NCBI GenBank assembly: GCA_902595125.1
Contig: CACJOY010000002.1
Span: 124,001 to 188,000 of the forward strand
From: an uncultured Pelagibacteraceae bacterium
GTDB taxonomy: Bacteria > Pseudomonadota > Alphaproteobacteria > Pelagibacterales > Pelagibacteraceae
Reading direction: 5' to 3'
Length of the DNA stretch: 64,000 bases
Of the stretch, positions 37,301 through 44,897 are shown piece after piece (the first letter of the stretch is position 1; each line of letters starts with the position of its first letter). Under the pieces are notes generated by a model. That model worked only from the letters and a program-made list of their open reading frames with translations. It was not told where the DNA came from and ran no database searches. The translations under genes and the position numbers were made by a program.

Positions 37301-37489
37301 GGCAATATTGGTCCAGGTGCTGGTGAAGGATCAAGATTAGCTGTGGGTTCTACTATTTTAGGTGGAATGATAATCTCAACATTTTTTACTTTGTATGTTA
37401 CTCCATCAATGTATTTAGCATTAGCAAAAAATACTAAAAGAATTGATGAGGTAGATTTGGAGTTAAAAAAAGAGTTATCTAAAAAATAA
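34361..37489 (+). CDS. RND efflux pump, HAE1 family (AcrB/MexF-like)
   Basis: A 1042-aa inner-membrane proton-driven exporter with the full 12-segment plan: one N-terminal helix, a large periplasmic loop, six helices, a second loop and five more. Signatures are SIKRPTVSWVMS at the start, ITDDSVIMTDAIYRRIENG near residue 406 (proton-relay Asp pair) and RFRPIIMTSLSTMIAMVPL near 965. The substrate is not inferable; HAE1 pumps handle drugs, bile salts, fatty acids or solvents. Its last 11 bases overlap the convergent SLT-like gene. Confidence 0.94.
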   Translation: MFISELSIKRPTVSWVMSLILIVFGLFVFWKLPVRELPNGIQPPVVQIQVDYKSAAASIVDQEVTQVVEDVIGGAEGIKNIDSKSENGRSTINVEFDTSIDLDNAANDIRERVARIVDNLPSESDAPQILKRAAGFTTTMWLSLSSSTWSDLELGDYAERYLVDQFSSVRNVGRIRVGGLRELSIRVWIDPIRLAANDLTIKEVETAMRGENISLPAGTLEADNIDLTLNLDKSYNNINSIKLLPIKKTKNKVILLSDVANIEFGPVSEKTLFKAQTKDQINLKTVGIGIYARSGASTVELSNDIKKKIIQVKKSLPDELDLRVSFNRANYVEAAIQEVYKTLLIAFILVVLIIYLFLGNLKAVIVPAIALPVSLIASFLGLYIFGLSINIFVLLSFILAIGIITDDSVIMTDAIYRRIENGETPLVAAYKGSKQISFAIIATTLILVAVFLPLIFIEGISGTLFRETAIALSFSIVVSSFVALTLSPMLASKFLYKNTSKKKFIQKFERIFQSFSNFYKETLDLIIDKTKAVSFFIILIVVASVLLFSFSKKELLPLEDRGAYLIIGSTDEGSSFEYTQEQAQKVEARLIPLLQAEDSPYARFIMRVPGFGNSANSYNSFIIIALLDDWKNRKKGQQVVLREAIGKIVTLPQALAFPISPQSIRVSNYNKPVQMVIYGSTYEELEEIQKKVIQKLRSNKNLSRIESDYNRNKPEIKLIINKNKAKDLGVSTKSIGETLETLYGGKKITTFNKLGKEYPIIVQQYLSDRRNKEGVSKIFVRSETNRKLISLANLVSFKEEGSAKELARYNRQRAVTISANINEGYTLTQAIGFFEDVMVDIAPENQITWKGKSEEIKETSNELFIIFTLALLTAYLVMAATFNSFVHPFIIVLTVPLAIFGGLIFILFLNSSVNIFSQIALIILIGISTKNSILIVDYANRIRTTGKNIRAAVKEACSARFRPIIMTSLSTMIAMVPLVIGNIGPGAGEGSRLAVGSTILGGMIISTFFTLYVTPSMYLALAKNTKRIDEVDLELKKELSKK

Positions 37490-38075
37490 TATATTTTTTT
37501 TTGTTGAGCGAATTTTGACATTTTAATAATTGTTTCCTATAAATATTAGATTGTTTTTCAACCTTTTGTGCTAGGCCAATTACTTTTTTGTTTTTTTTAT
37601 AATATTTATAATTCCCCCAACCCTCATGATATGCAAGATATTGTTTGAAGGCATCTTTTTTTGAAACTTTAAGAATAGACTCTGTTTTATTTGTATACCA
37701 CCCAATAAAATCAACACTATCTTTAAATCTAGCTCTTGTTGCAAGTTTGTTTCCTGTTTCTTTTTTATATTGCTCCCAAGTACCTTTAACTGCTTGAGAA
37801 TAACCAAATGAACTTGAGGGTCTTTTAAAGGGAATAACTTTAAAAATTTTTTGTCTTGGAGGCTTTGCTAACCAGTCAAAGTCGGACTCCATTTTTATTA
37901 TTGCCAATTGAACATAAATAGGTGTGCCCCATTTTTGTTCAACTTTTTTTGTATGTTTATACCATAGATACCTTTCATCAAATATTAAACAACTATTAGC
38001 AGTATTCATTGGAATTGAAGAACATCCAATTAATAAAAAAAAAATTAGAATTAAAAAGTTAATTTTGGGAGCCAC
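37479..38075 (-). CDS. Lytic-transglycosylase-like (SLT) lipoprotein
   Basis: A 198-aa predicted lipoprotein: signal peptide FLILIFFLLIGC with lipobox LIGC, then a domain resembling SLT transglycosylases. The probable catalytic Glu lies in IIKMESDFDW, followed by SSFGYSQAVKGTWEQYKKETG near residue 98 (the family GLMQ-like region) and YHEGWGNY near 150. It would cut peptidoglycan glycan strands in the periplasm. The best start is GTG at 38075, overlapping the VanZ-like gene by 17 bases. Enzymatic activity is inferred from motif similarity only. Confidence 0.78.
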   Translation of the reverse strand: MAPKINFLILIFFLLIGCSSIPMNTANSCLIFDERYLWYKHTKKVEQKWGTPIYVQLAIIKMESDFDWLAKPPRQKIFKVIPFKRPSSSFGYSQAVKGTWEQYKKETGNKLATRARFKDSVDFIGWYTNKTESILKVSKKDAFKQYLAYHEGWGNYKYYKKNKKVIGLAQKVEKQSNIYRKQLLKCQNSLNKKKYIIF

Positions 38076-38454
38076 AATATTTATTTATAAAACTGTTTAG
38101 AAAAATTACAACAATGACACCAAATAAATTTCCAAATAAATCTGACCACTGAAAACTTCTTGCTGGAATAATTAAATGGAAAACCTCAAGAAGTATTGAC
38201 AATACTATTAAATAAATGATTAAATATTTTCTTTGTTTTGAAGTCATAAAACTTAATAAACCAATTACTGACAATACTATAAATATGTAAAAATGATTCG
38301 ACGATATAATAAAATTAGGTGTAATTTGAGGCTGAATATTAATGTCATTATATATCGCTAAACCCAATATACTTCCTGGAAAAATATACAAAACAATTGT
38401 AACAAAATTTATTAAATAAAAAATAAATCTATTTTTTGAGAAAAATTTAATCAT
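38059..38454 (-). CDS. VanZ-like membrane protein
   Basis: A 131-aa protein with four predicted membrane segments. The segment SILLEVFHLIIPARSFQWSD with a following LFGNLFG matches the VanZ pattern (E-x-x-Q/H, R, D, N-x-x-G). VanZ homologues confer teicoplanin tolerance in Gram-positives; the role in Proteobacteria is unknown. It is cotranscribed with the SLT-like lipoprotein, so an envelope role is plausible. Confidence 0.8.
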   Translation of the reverse strand: MIKFFSKNRFIFYLINFVTIVLYIFPGSILGLAIYNDINIQPQITPNFIISSNHFYIFIVLSVIGLLSFMTSKQRKYLIIYLIVLSILLEVFHLIIPARSFQWSDLFGNLFGVIVVIFLNSFINKYCGSQN

Positions 38455-38499
38455 TTAATTATATAGTTTTATTTATAAATATATTTTAAAAATAACAAT

Positions 38500-39213
38500 A
38501 TGAGTTTTATAATATTAATCAGACATGGGCAAAGTACTTGGAATCTTGAAAAAAGATTTACAGGCTGGGTAGATGTGGATCTAACTGAAAAAGGAAAACT
38601 TGAGGCTGAAAAGGCGGGTTCTTTGATAAAAAATAGAGATGTCAAAATTGATTTCTATTATTCATCTTTACAATTGAGAGCTAATAAAACGCTTAAAATA
38701 ATTCAAAAAATTTTAGATGATAAAAAAACCTACAAAAGAGCTTGGGAGCTTAATGAAAGGCATTATGGAGCTTTAACAAGCCTTAACAAAATTGAAATGA
38801 GTAAAAAACTTGGTGAAGATAAAGTGCATGAATTTAGAAGATCTTGGGATGTTAAACCAGAACCTCTTAGTAAGAGAAGTCCTTTTCATCCAATTAATAT
38901 TGAAATTTATAAAGATATACCAAAAGAAATAATTCCTGATACTGAGTCTTTAAAAGATACTTACGAAAGAGTTTTAAAATATTTTAAAGATGAAATGGAA
39001 GAAAAATTGATTAAAGGAAATATTTTAGTTTCTGCTCATGGAAATTCAATAAGAGCTTTATGTAAATATTTATTCAACCTAGATAATAATAAAATTTCTA
39101 AATTAGAAATTCCTACAGGGAATCCTTTAATAATAGATTTAAATAAAGACTTGGAGATAAAGAGTTGTGAATATCTTGATAAAGAAAGAGCTAAAGACCT
39201 TTTAGTTTTTTAA
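38500..39213 (+). CDS. gpmA: 2,3-bisphosphoglycerate-dependent phosphoglycerate mutase
   Basis: GpmA interconverts 3- and 2-phosphoglycerate. The 237-aa protein has the phosphohistidine motif LIRHGQSTWN (His9), the FTGWVDVDLTEKG segment near residue 22, NERHYGALTSLNK near 86 and the second catalytic His in VSAHGNSIRAL near 180. Its 3' end overlaps the convergent murU by 23 bases, among the longest overlaps in the window. It forms its own plus-strand unit. Confidence 0.95.
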   Translation: MSFIILIRHGQSTWNLEKRFTGWVDVDLTEKGKLEAEKAGSLIKNRDVKIDFYYSSLQLRANKTLKIIQKILDDKKTYKRAWELNERHYGALTSLNKIEMSKKLGEDKVHEFRRSWDVKPEPLSKRSPFHPINIEIYKDIPKEIIPDTESLKDTYERVLKYFKDEMEEKLIKGNILVSAHGNSIRALCKYLFNLDNNKISKLEIPTGNPLIIDLNKDLEIKSCEYLDKERAKDLLVF

Positions 39214-39880
39214 AAGTTTCTAAATTTGTTAAATGATGGAATTTATTAAAACTCTCAAAACCATTCAATTTATTTTTTTGCAACAATTCATCCCATATTT
39301 CAGAAATAGAGAAATTTTCTACTCTATATTTTCTAAATAAATTTCTATTCAAAATTTGACAACCAGTATAAATGAAATTATTTCCATTCTCTCTTTTAAG
39401 TAAATTATTTCTTAATTGAAAATCTCCTTTACAGCTTTTATCAAAACTCAACTCTTTTTCTACAGTTAAAAGGATATTGCTTAATTTATTTAAAAAATAA
39501 AAATTACACATATCTTGTATCTCTTTTATATAATTTTCATTCCAGAGAGTATCAGGATTAAAAATCAAATAATCACTGTCAGACGCATTGTTAATCATAT
39601 TCAGTATACCACCTCCAGTATCCAAAATATCTTTTCCATCGTCAATTATTTGAATATTAATAGGAAAATTTTTATTTTTAACAAAATTTGAAATTTGTTC
39701 ACTTAAGTAAAAAGTATTTAAATAAATTTTTTTAATACCTAATTTAATAATTACAGAAATACATTTTTCTAAAATAGTTTTATCTTTAAATAACAGTAAG
39801 GGTTTTGGTGTTTTTAAAGTTAATGGATTTAACCTTTTTCCAAAACCTGCACATAAAATTAATGCTGAATTAATTTGCAT
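39191..39880 (-). CDS. murU: Nucleotidyltransferase, MurU-like (MurNAc-1-P uridylyltransferase)
   Basis: A 229-aa sugar-phosphate nucleotidyltransferase. The N-terminal signature ALILCAGFGKRLNPLT, followed by KTPKPLL near residue 24, is typical, and FNPDTLWNE near 113 is the metal/sugar site. Coupling with an AmgK-like kinase (11-base overlap) matches the MurU/AmgK pair that turns MurNAc into UDP-MurNAc without de novo synthesis. Substrate assignment rests on that pairing. It is the last gene of the chvI operon. Confidence 0.83.
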   Translation of the reverse strand: MQINSALILCAGFGKRLNPLTLKTPKPLLLFKDKTILEKCISVIIKLGIKKIYLNTFYLSEQISNFVKNKNFPINIQIIDDGKDILDTGGGILNMINNASDSDYLIFNPDTLWNENYIKEIQDMCNFYFLNKLSNILLTVEKELSFDKSCKGDFQLRNNLLKRENGNNFIYTGCQILNRNLFRKYRVENFSISEIWDELLQKNKLNGFESFNKFHHLTNLETFKKLKGL

Positions 39881-40826
39881 TTAATTCTTTTTTAAAATTT
39901 TGATTTAAAAGATCATTTAGATCTTTAAATACTTTATTTTTATTAATTCTAATACTAATCAATTTCCAGGCATAAGGAATTAATTTTAAATATTTAATTT
40001 TACCATCTCTAATAGCTAAACGAGTAAATATACCAATGATTTTTAAATTTCGTAAGACTGATAAAATTTCAAAATCATTCTTAAATTTTTTTTTGTTTAT
40101 CTTTTTATTTTTACTTAAATAAAAATTGAATATCTTTTTTTTTAAAGATTCTGAAGTTTTAATTCTTACATCATCTACAAATGAAGCTAAATCGTAAGCT
40201 CTATTTCCAATCAAAGCATCTTGACTATCTATTATACCTATCCTCTCTTTTACTAGCATTAAGTTAGATACATGAAAATCTCTGTGAACAAATATATTAT
40301 TTCTCAATTTCAAATTATTAACTAAATCTTTAATTATTTTTTCAAACTCCTTAATAAAATTAATTCTCTCATTTTTAAATAATTTATCTTTAATATACCA
40401 ATTACAAAACAAATTGGCCTCATTCATAAGAATTGCTTTGCTATATTTTGGGATAGTATATGTGTTTTTTTTAAAACTTTTGATTTTTCTGTTTTTTATA
40501 ATTTGAAGCTGATTTAATAATTTTATTGCATTTTTAAAGTAAAATAATTTTTTAGTTTTTTTTTTTTTTAAAACTTTATAAATTGAATTGTCTCCAAAAT
40601 CCTCAATCTCAATAAAATTCTTATTATAACTCTCATAATAAGTAATTGGTGCTAAAATTTTATTTATTATTAAAATCTTATTAATGGCATCATAGACTAG
40701 TAAGTTTTTAAATTTTTCTTTTTCAGCAAAAACAACAATTGAGGAAAAATTTTTATTTCTTTTTCTATAAAATTTACGAAATGATGCATCACCTTTAATT
40801 TTTTTTAAATTCTTAAAATAATTCAT
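39870..40826 (-). CDS. amgK: Aminoglycoside-phosphotransferase-fold sugar kinase, AmgK-like
   Basis: A 318-aa kinase with the APH fold. The phosphotransfer loop reads FVHRDFHVSNLM near residue 195 and the metal-binding segment GIIDSQDALIGNRAYDLAS near 213. The N-terminal GDASFRKFYR matches AmgK, which phosphorylates MurNAc and GlcNAc at the anomeric carbon. Pairing with murU supports this. A run of 14 T on the plus strand (about 40556-40569) encodes a poly-Lys segment. Confidence 0.83.
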   Translation of the reverse strand: MNYFKNLKKIKGDASFRKFYRKRNKNFSSIVVFAEKEKFKNLLVYDAINKILIINKILAPITYYESYNKNFIEIEDFGDNSIYKVLKKKKTKKLFYFKNAIKLLNQLQIIKNRKIKSFKKNTYTIPKYSKAILMNEANLFCNWYIKDKLFKNERINFIKEFEKIIKDLVNNLKLRNNIFVHRDFHVSNLMLVKERIGIIDSQDALIGNRAYDLASFVDDVRIKTSESLKKKIFNFYLSKNKKINKKKFKNDFEILSVLRNLKIIGIFTRLAIRDGKIKYLKLIPYAWKLISIRINKNKVFKDLNDLLNQNFKKELNAN

Positions 40827-40834
40827 TAAATTTA

Positions 40835-41290
40835 CTACAAATCTAAACCTTTAACTTGAACTGATCTTTTCTTATGATTATCCTCATAATTAAATCTTAA
40901 TTCTATCAAATTTTTTGGTTTTTCTTTTATAATTTGTGGCCATTCAATCAATGTAATAGTTCTTGAATATGACTCAAATAAATTTAAATTTTTTACCTCT
41001 TCTACTGATTTTAACCTAAATAAATCATAATGATTTATCTTTATTTGATTGATGTCGTACTCATTTAAAAGATTAAATGTTGGGCTTGTGATTTCGCTCA
41101 ACTTTAAATTATTTTTTTTTTGAAATGCATTGATTAAATATTTTATAAAAGTGGTTTTTCCAACTCCCATTTCGCCATATAAAAAAATTATATCTCCAAC
41201 CTTCAGTTTTTTAAGGATTTTATTTGCTAAATCTTTAGTTTTATTTTCTGAAGATAAATCAATCTTTCCTTGACTAATAGCGGTAGGCAT
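40835..41290 (-). CDS. tsaE: tRNA threonylcarbamoyladenosine biosynthesis ATPase TsaE
   Basis: TsaE is the small ATPase of the complex that makes t6A37 in ANN-decoding tRNAs. The 151-aa protein has the Walker A motif [13 protein letters not shown] near residue 39, then [11 protein letters not shown] near 70, HYDLFRL near 85 and IEWPQ near 115, all family hallmarks. It overlaps ahcY by 17 bases and precedes amgK by 8. Confidence 0.95.
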   Translation of the reverse strand: MPTAISQGKIDLSSENKTKDLANKILKKLKVGDIIFLYGEMGVGKTTFIKYLINAFQKKNNLKLSEITSPTFNLLNEYDINQIKINHYDLFRLKSVEEVKNLNLFESYSRTITLIEWPQIIKEKPKNLIELRFNYEDNHKKRSVQVKGLDL

Positions 41291-42560
41291 CAGGTTTGAA
41301 TGGACCTTCCATTTTTACACTAATGTAGTCTGCCTGATCTTTTGACAACTTAGTTAACTTCGCTCCTACTTTTTTAAGATGTAATGTTGCAACTTTCTCA
41401 TCCAAGTGTTTAGGTAGAACGTAAACTTTATTTTCATATTTTTTAGAATTTTCCCAAAGTTCTATTTGAGCAATTACCTGATTAGTAAATGAAGCACTCA
41501 TTACAAAACTTGGATGACCTGTACCACAACCTAGGTTTACCAATCTTCCTTCAGCAAGTAATATTATTCTTTTTTTACTTGGTAAGGTGATTTCATGAAC
41601 TTGAGGCTTTATTTCATCCCATTTATAATTTTTTAATGCTTCTACTTGTATCTCATTATCAAAATGTCCAATGTTACATAAAATAGCTCGGTCTTTCATT
41701 TCTCTCATGTGGTCTGCTGTGACAATGTCTTTATTACCTGTAGCTGTAACAACAATATCTGCTTCACTTATCATATCGTCCATTGTTACCACCTCATAAC
41801 CCTCCATAGCGGCTTGCAATGCACATATAGGATCGGTCTCTGTAATCATCACCCGTGCACCTGATACTCTTAAGGATGCTGCGCTACCTTTACCTACATC
41901 TCCAAACCCAGCAACAATAGCTACTTTACCTGACATCATTACATCTGTTGCTCTTTTAATTCCATCAACTAAACTTTCCCTACATCCATACAGATTATCA
42001 AATTTAGATTTTGTTACAGAGTCGTTAACGTTTATTGCTGGCACTAATAAAGTTCCCTCATTTTCCATTTTTTTGAGTGCTAAAACACCAGTAGTAGTCT
42101 CCTCAGATAAACCTTTAATATCTTTCATTAAATTTTTATAATCTTTATGCATTAAAGCCGTTAAATCTCCTCCATCATCCAAGATCATATTAGGTTTCCA
42201 ATCTTTTTTTCCTTCAACTGTTTGTTTCACACACCACCAGTATTCCTCTTCTGTTTCACCCTTCCATGCATATACCGGTATACCAGCTTTTGCTATCGCT
42301 GCAGCTGCATGATCCTGGGTTGAAAAAATATTACAAGATGACCATCTAACTTCGGCACCTAAGTGGACTAAAGTTTCTATTAGTACCGCAGTTTGTATCG
42401 TCATGTGCAGACAACCAACAATTTTTGCTCCTTTTAATGGATGTTTTCCAGCATATTCTTCTCGTAAAGCCATTAATCCAGGCATTTCACTTTCAGCTAT
42501 CGAAATTTCCTTACGTCCAAAATCAGCTTGAGACAAATCTTTTACTTTAAAATCTTCCAT
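41274..42560 (-). CDS. ahcY: S-adenosylhomocysteine hydrolase
   Basis: AhcY splits S-adenosylhomocysteine into adenosine and homocysteine, removing the inhibitor of SAM-dependent methyltransferases. I choose the ATG at 42558-42560 ([10 protein letters not shown]); the track start is a TTG five codons upstream. The resulting 428 aa contain [11 protein letters not shown]-type sequence near residue 55, the NAD-binding [12 protein letters not shown] near 218 and the C-terminal [10 protein letters not shown] 43-base gap separates it from chvG. I see no SAH- or SAM-riboswitch in that gap. Confidence 0.97.
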   Translation of the reverse strand: MEDFKVKDLSQADFGRKEISIAESEMPGLMALREEYAGKHPLKGAKIVGCLHMTIQTAVLIETLVHLGAEVRWSSCNIFSTQDHAAAAIAKAGIPVYAWKGETEEEYWWCVKQTVEGKKDWKPNMILDDGGDLTALMHKDYKNLMKDIKGLSEETTTGVLALKKMENEGTLLVPAINVNDSVTKSKFDNLYGCRESLVDGIKRATDVMMSGKVAIVAGFGDVGKGSAASLRVSGARVMITETDPICALQAAMEGYEVVTMDDMISEADIVVTATGNKDIVTADHMREMKDRAILCNIGHFDNEIQVEALKNYKWDEIKPQVHEITLPSKKRIILLAEGRLVNLGCGTGHPSFVMSASFTNQVIAQIELWENSKKYENKVYVLPKHLDEKVATLHLKKVGAKLTKLSKDQADYISVKMEGPFKPDAYRY

Positions 42561-42603
42561 GGGGGCTTCTAACAAATAAGAATTGAATAATCAATAGAAC
42601 ACT

Positions 42604-44148
42604 TTATGCTTTTGGAAAAATAATTTCCATGCTTGCTCCCATTTCATCAGTTCTATTTGATGCTTTTATTGATGCATTATGTAAATCAACCAAGTTTTTA
42701 ACAATATTCAATCCAAGACCAGAATGTTGTCCAAATTTATCAGGTCTATTACTATAGAATCTATTAAATATTTTATTTGTGTCTTTTTCCTTAAATCCTT
42801 GACCTTCATCTAATACATTGATGACAACTTTATTATCATTTAATTTAGAAACTTTAACTATTACATCCTTGTTGTCTTGACTAAAAGATATTGCATTTTC
42901 TAAAAGATTGGCAATAATTTGTTCTATCCTATTCCCGATTCCATTAATAAAATATTTACTTTTACCATCATTTTCATAAGTAATATTTATTCCTCTTTTC
43001 AATTTGTAAATATTATTAAAATCATCCACAACAGATTTTACAATTGGTTCAACATCCAATTTCTTTATCTTTTCTTTACTTAAAGCAACTTCATCTTTAA
43101 GCATTTGTGAATAATCAGTGATTAATCGTTCAATTCTTTGCACGTCGTGACTTAAAATATTTACTAACTTAATTCTTTGATCAATATCATTTGTATCATG
43201 AAGTATTTCTGAAGCACTTTTAAGCGATGCAAGAGGATTTCTAATCTCGTGTACTAAATCTGTGGAAAAATTTTCTGCATGAGAAATTCTTTTTTGTAAT
43301 TCAAGCGTCATATCATCTAAAGATTTTGAAAGTAAGCCCAATTCATCATTTCTTAATTTTAATGTATCGATATTTATAGTTTTTAAATTTTTATTTTTAA
43401 TTGTTTTTGTATAGCTTACTAAATTTTTAATTGGTTTCAAAAAGTATCTATTTAAAACATAAGAAAAAATAAAAATTACAATCCCTACAGCAATAGCGGT
43501 TCTAATTATAAAAGATTTTCTTTCATCAATCGCTGCTTTTATATCATTTGCATTTTCAGTTATCGCAAGGTAACCAATATTAATTTCATTATGCATCACG
43601 TTTTTTATTGTTGTTAATTTAAATTTATTAAATTCCTCTTGAGTAAAAGTAAAAGGAATGCCAAAATTTTTAGATCCAGCATAGTTTAATAAAATATCCT
43701 TCAATGAAACAGCATTATCTTTTCCAATATCTATATTTTTTTCTTCAGTAATTTCTTTTGTTTTTTTTTCATTTAAAATTTCTAATTCAACGGTATCCAA
43801 TCTTTTTGAAAAAGATCTTGGATCAAGGTCTAAAGTATCTGTATCACCCACTAAATCCAACTGATTATCAAAAAAAATTACTCTATCAAGATTTTGAAAT
43901 AAAAATCTTGTAGAAAATAAAAATTTTCTTATATCTTCTTCAACAAACTTTACATCTAATCTTGTTAAATTATCAATTGTATTATTAATTACCTCAATAT
44001 GATTTGAAGATTTTTTTTTAATTAAATTTGGTTGGACATTTTTTAAGTATACAAACGTAAAAAGTCCTATTATTGTAAAAAATATAAAATTAATAAATAA
44101 AAATTTTTTTAAAATAGATAAATTTTTAAGAAAATTGCCAAACATCAA
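42604..44148 (-). CDS. chvG: Sensor histidine kinase ChvG (ExoS family)
   Basis: The membrane histidine kinase of the alphaproteobacterial ChvG/ChvI system, which responds to acid or envelope stress. The 514-aa protein has a transmembrane segment near residues 15-37, a periplasmic domain to ~213, a second segment at ~214-236, a HAMP linker, the phospho-acceptor [14 protein letters not shown] near 300 and ATPase boxes [15 protein letters not shown] and GLGLNIV. Assignment rests on position beside chvI and ahcY and on overall layout. It overlaps chvI by 4 bases. Confidence 0.88.
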   Translation of the reverse strand: MMFGNFLKNLSILKKFLFINFIFFTIIGLFTFVYLKNVQPNLIKKKSSNHIEVINNTIDNLTRLDVKFVEEDIRKFLFSTRFLFQNLDRVIFFDNQLDLVGDTDTLDLDPRSFSKRLDTVELEILNEKKTKEITEEKNIDIGKDNAVSLKDILLNYAGSKNFGIPFTFTQEEFNKFKLTTIKNVMHNEINIGYLAITENANDIKAAIDERKSFIIRTAIAVGIVIFIFSYVLNRYFLKPIKNLVSYTKTIKNKNLKTINIDTLKLRNDELGLLSKSLDDMTLELQKRISHAENFSTDLVHEIRNPLASLKSASEILHDTNDIDQRIKLVNILSHDVQRIERLITDYSQMLKDEVALSKEKIKKLDVEPIVKSVVDDFNNIYKLKRGINITYENDGKSKYFINGIGNRIEQIIANLLENAISFSQDNKDVIVKVSKLNDNKVVINVLDEGQGFKEKDTNKIFNRFYSNRPDKFGQHSGLGLNIVKNLVDLHNASIKASNRTDEMGASMEIIFPKA

Positions 44149-44852
44149 CTAACATTCCACCTATATCCACTTCCATATCTTGTCTCAATAGCTGAAAATT
44201 CTGGATCAACTTTTTTAAATTTTTTTCTGATTCTTTTAACATGACTATCGATTGTTCGATCCTCTATGTCTGTGTCTTCTCTATAAGCTATATCCATTAG
44301 TTGTGCTCGCTCTTTTATGATACCTGGTCTTTTAGCAAGTTCTTTAACTAATAAAAACTCTGTAGTTGTTAACTTATCAGGTAACTGTTTTCCATCCCAC
44401 TCACACTCCAATTGTGAAGGATCTAATTTTAATTTTCCATGAGAAATAACACTTTTGTTTTCCTCTAGTGAATCTTTTGAATCTTTTCTTCTTAGTTGAA
44501 CTCTAATTCTTTCTATTAAAACTTTTATTGAAAAACCTCCTGATTTTTTAATAAAATCATCAGCACCTAATTTTAAACCAAGTAATTCGTCTATTTCGTC
44601 ATCTTTTGAAGTTAAGAAAATGACTGGTAAAGATGTTTTTTTTCTTAATTTTTTTAGTAATTCCTCACCATCCATTTTAGGCATTTTAATATCAACAATA
44701 GCTAAATCTGGGGGCGTTCTTGTAAGACCAATTAGTGCACTTTCTCCATCTATATAAGTTTGAACCGTAAATCCCTCTTTTTCAAGAGCTATACTAAGGG
44801 TTGTAAGAATATTCCTATCATCATCTACTAGGGCTATTGTCTGTTTATGCAT
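44145..44852 (-). CDS. chvI: Response regulator ChvI (OmpR family)
   Basis: A 235-aa DNA-binding response regulator partnering ChvG. The receiver shows [11 protein letters not shown] at the start, the phospho-acceptor Asp in [15 protein letters not shown] near residue 56, and the switch Thr and Lys (FLTSKDD, DDFIKKS). The C-terminal winged helix ends [10 protein letters not shown]. It is the first gene of the chvI-chvG-ahcY-tsaE-amgK-murU operon, 45 bases after polA's stop on the same strand. Confidence 0.92.
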   Translation of the reverse strand: MHKQTIALVDDDRNILTTLSIALEKEGFTVQTYIDGESALIGLTRTPPDLAIVDIKMPKMDGEELLKKLRKKTSLPVIFLTSKDDEIDELLGLKLGADDFIKKSGGFSIKVLIERIRVQLRRKDSKDSLEENKSVISHGKLKLDPSQLECEWDGKQLPDKLTTTEFLLVKELAKRPGIIKERAQLMDIAYREDTDIEDRTIDSHVKRIRKKFKKVDPEFSAIETRYGSGYRWNVS

Positions 44853-44897
44853 ACTTCTATTTAAAAATACTAAATTGTTCTTATTTGGGCAATTAAA

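Noticed and set aside
42561-42603. SAM or SAH riboswitch before ahcY
   Set aside because: The 43-base gap is too short and shows none of the conserved core bases.
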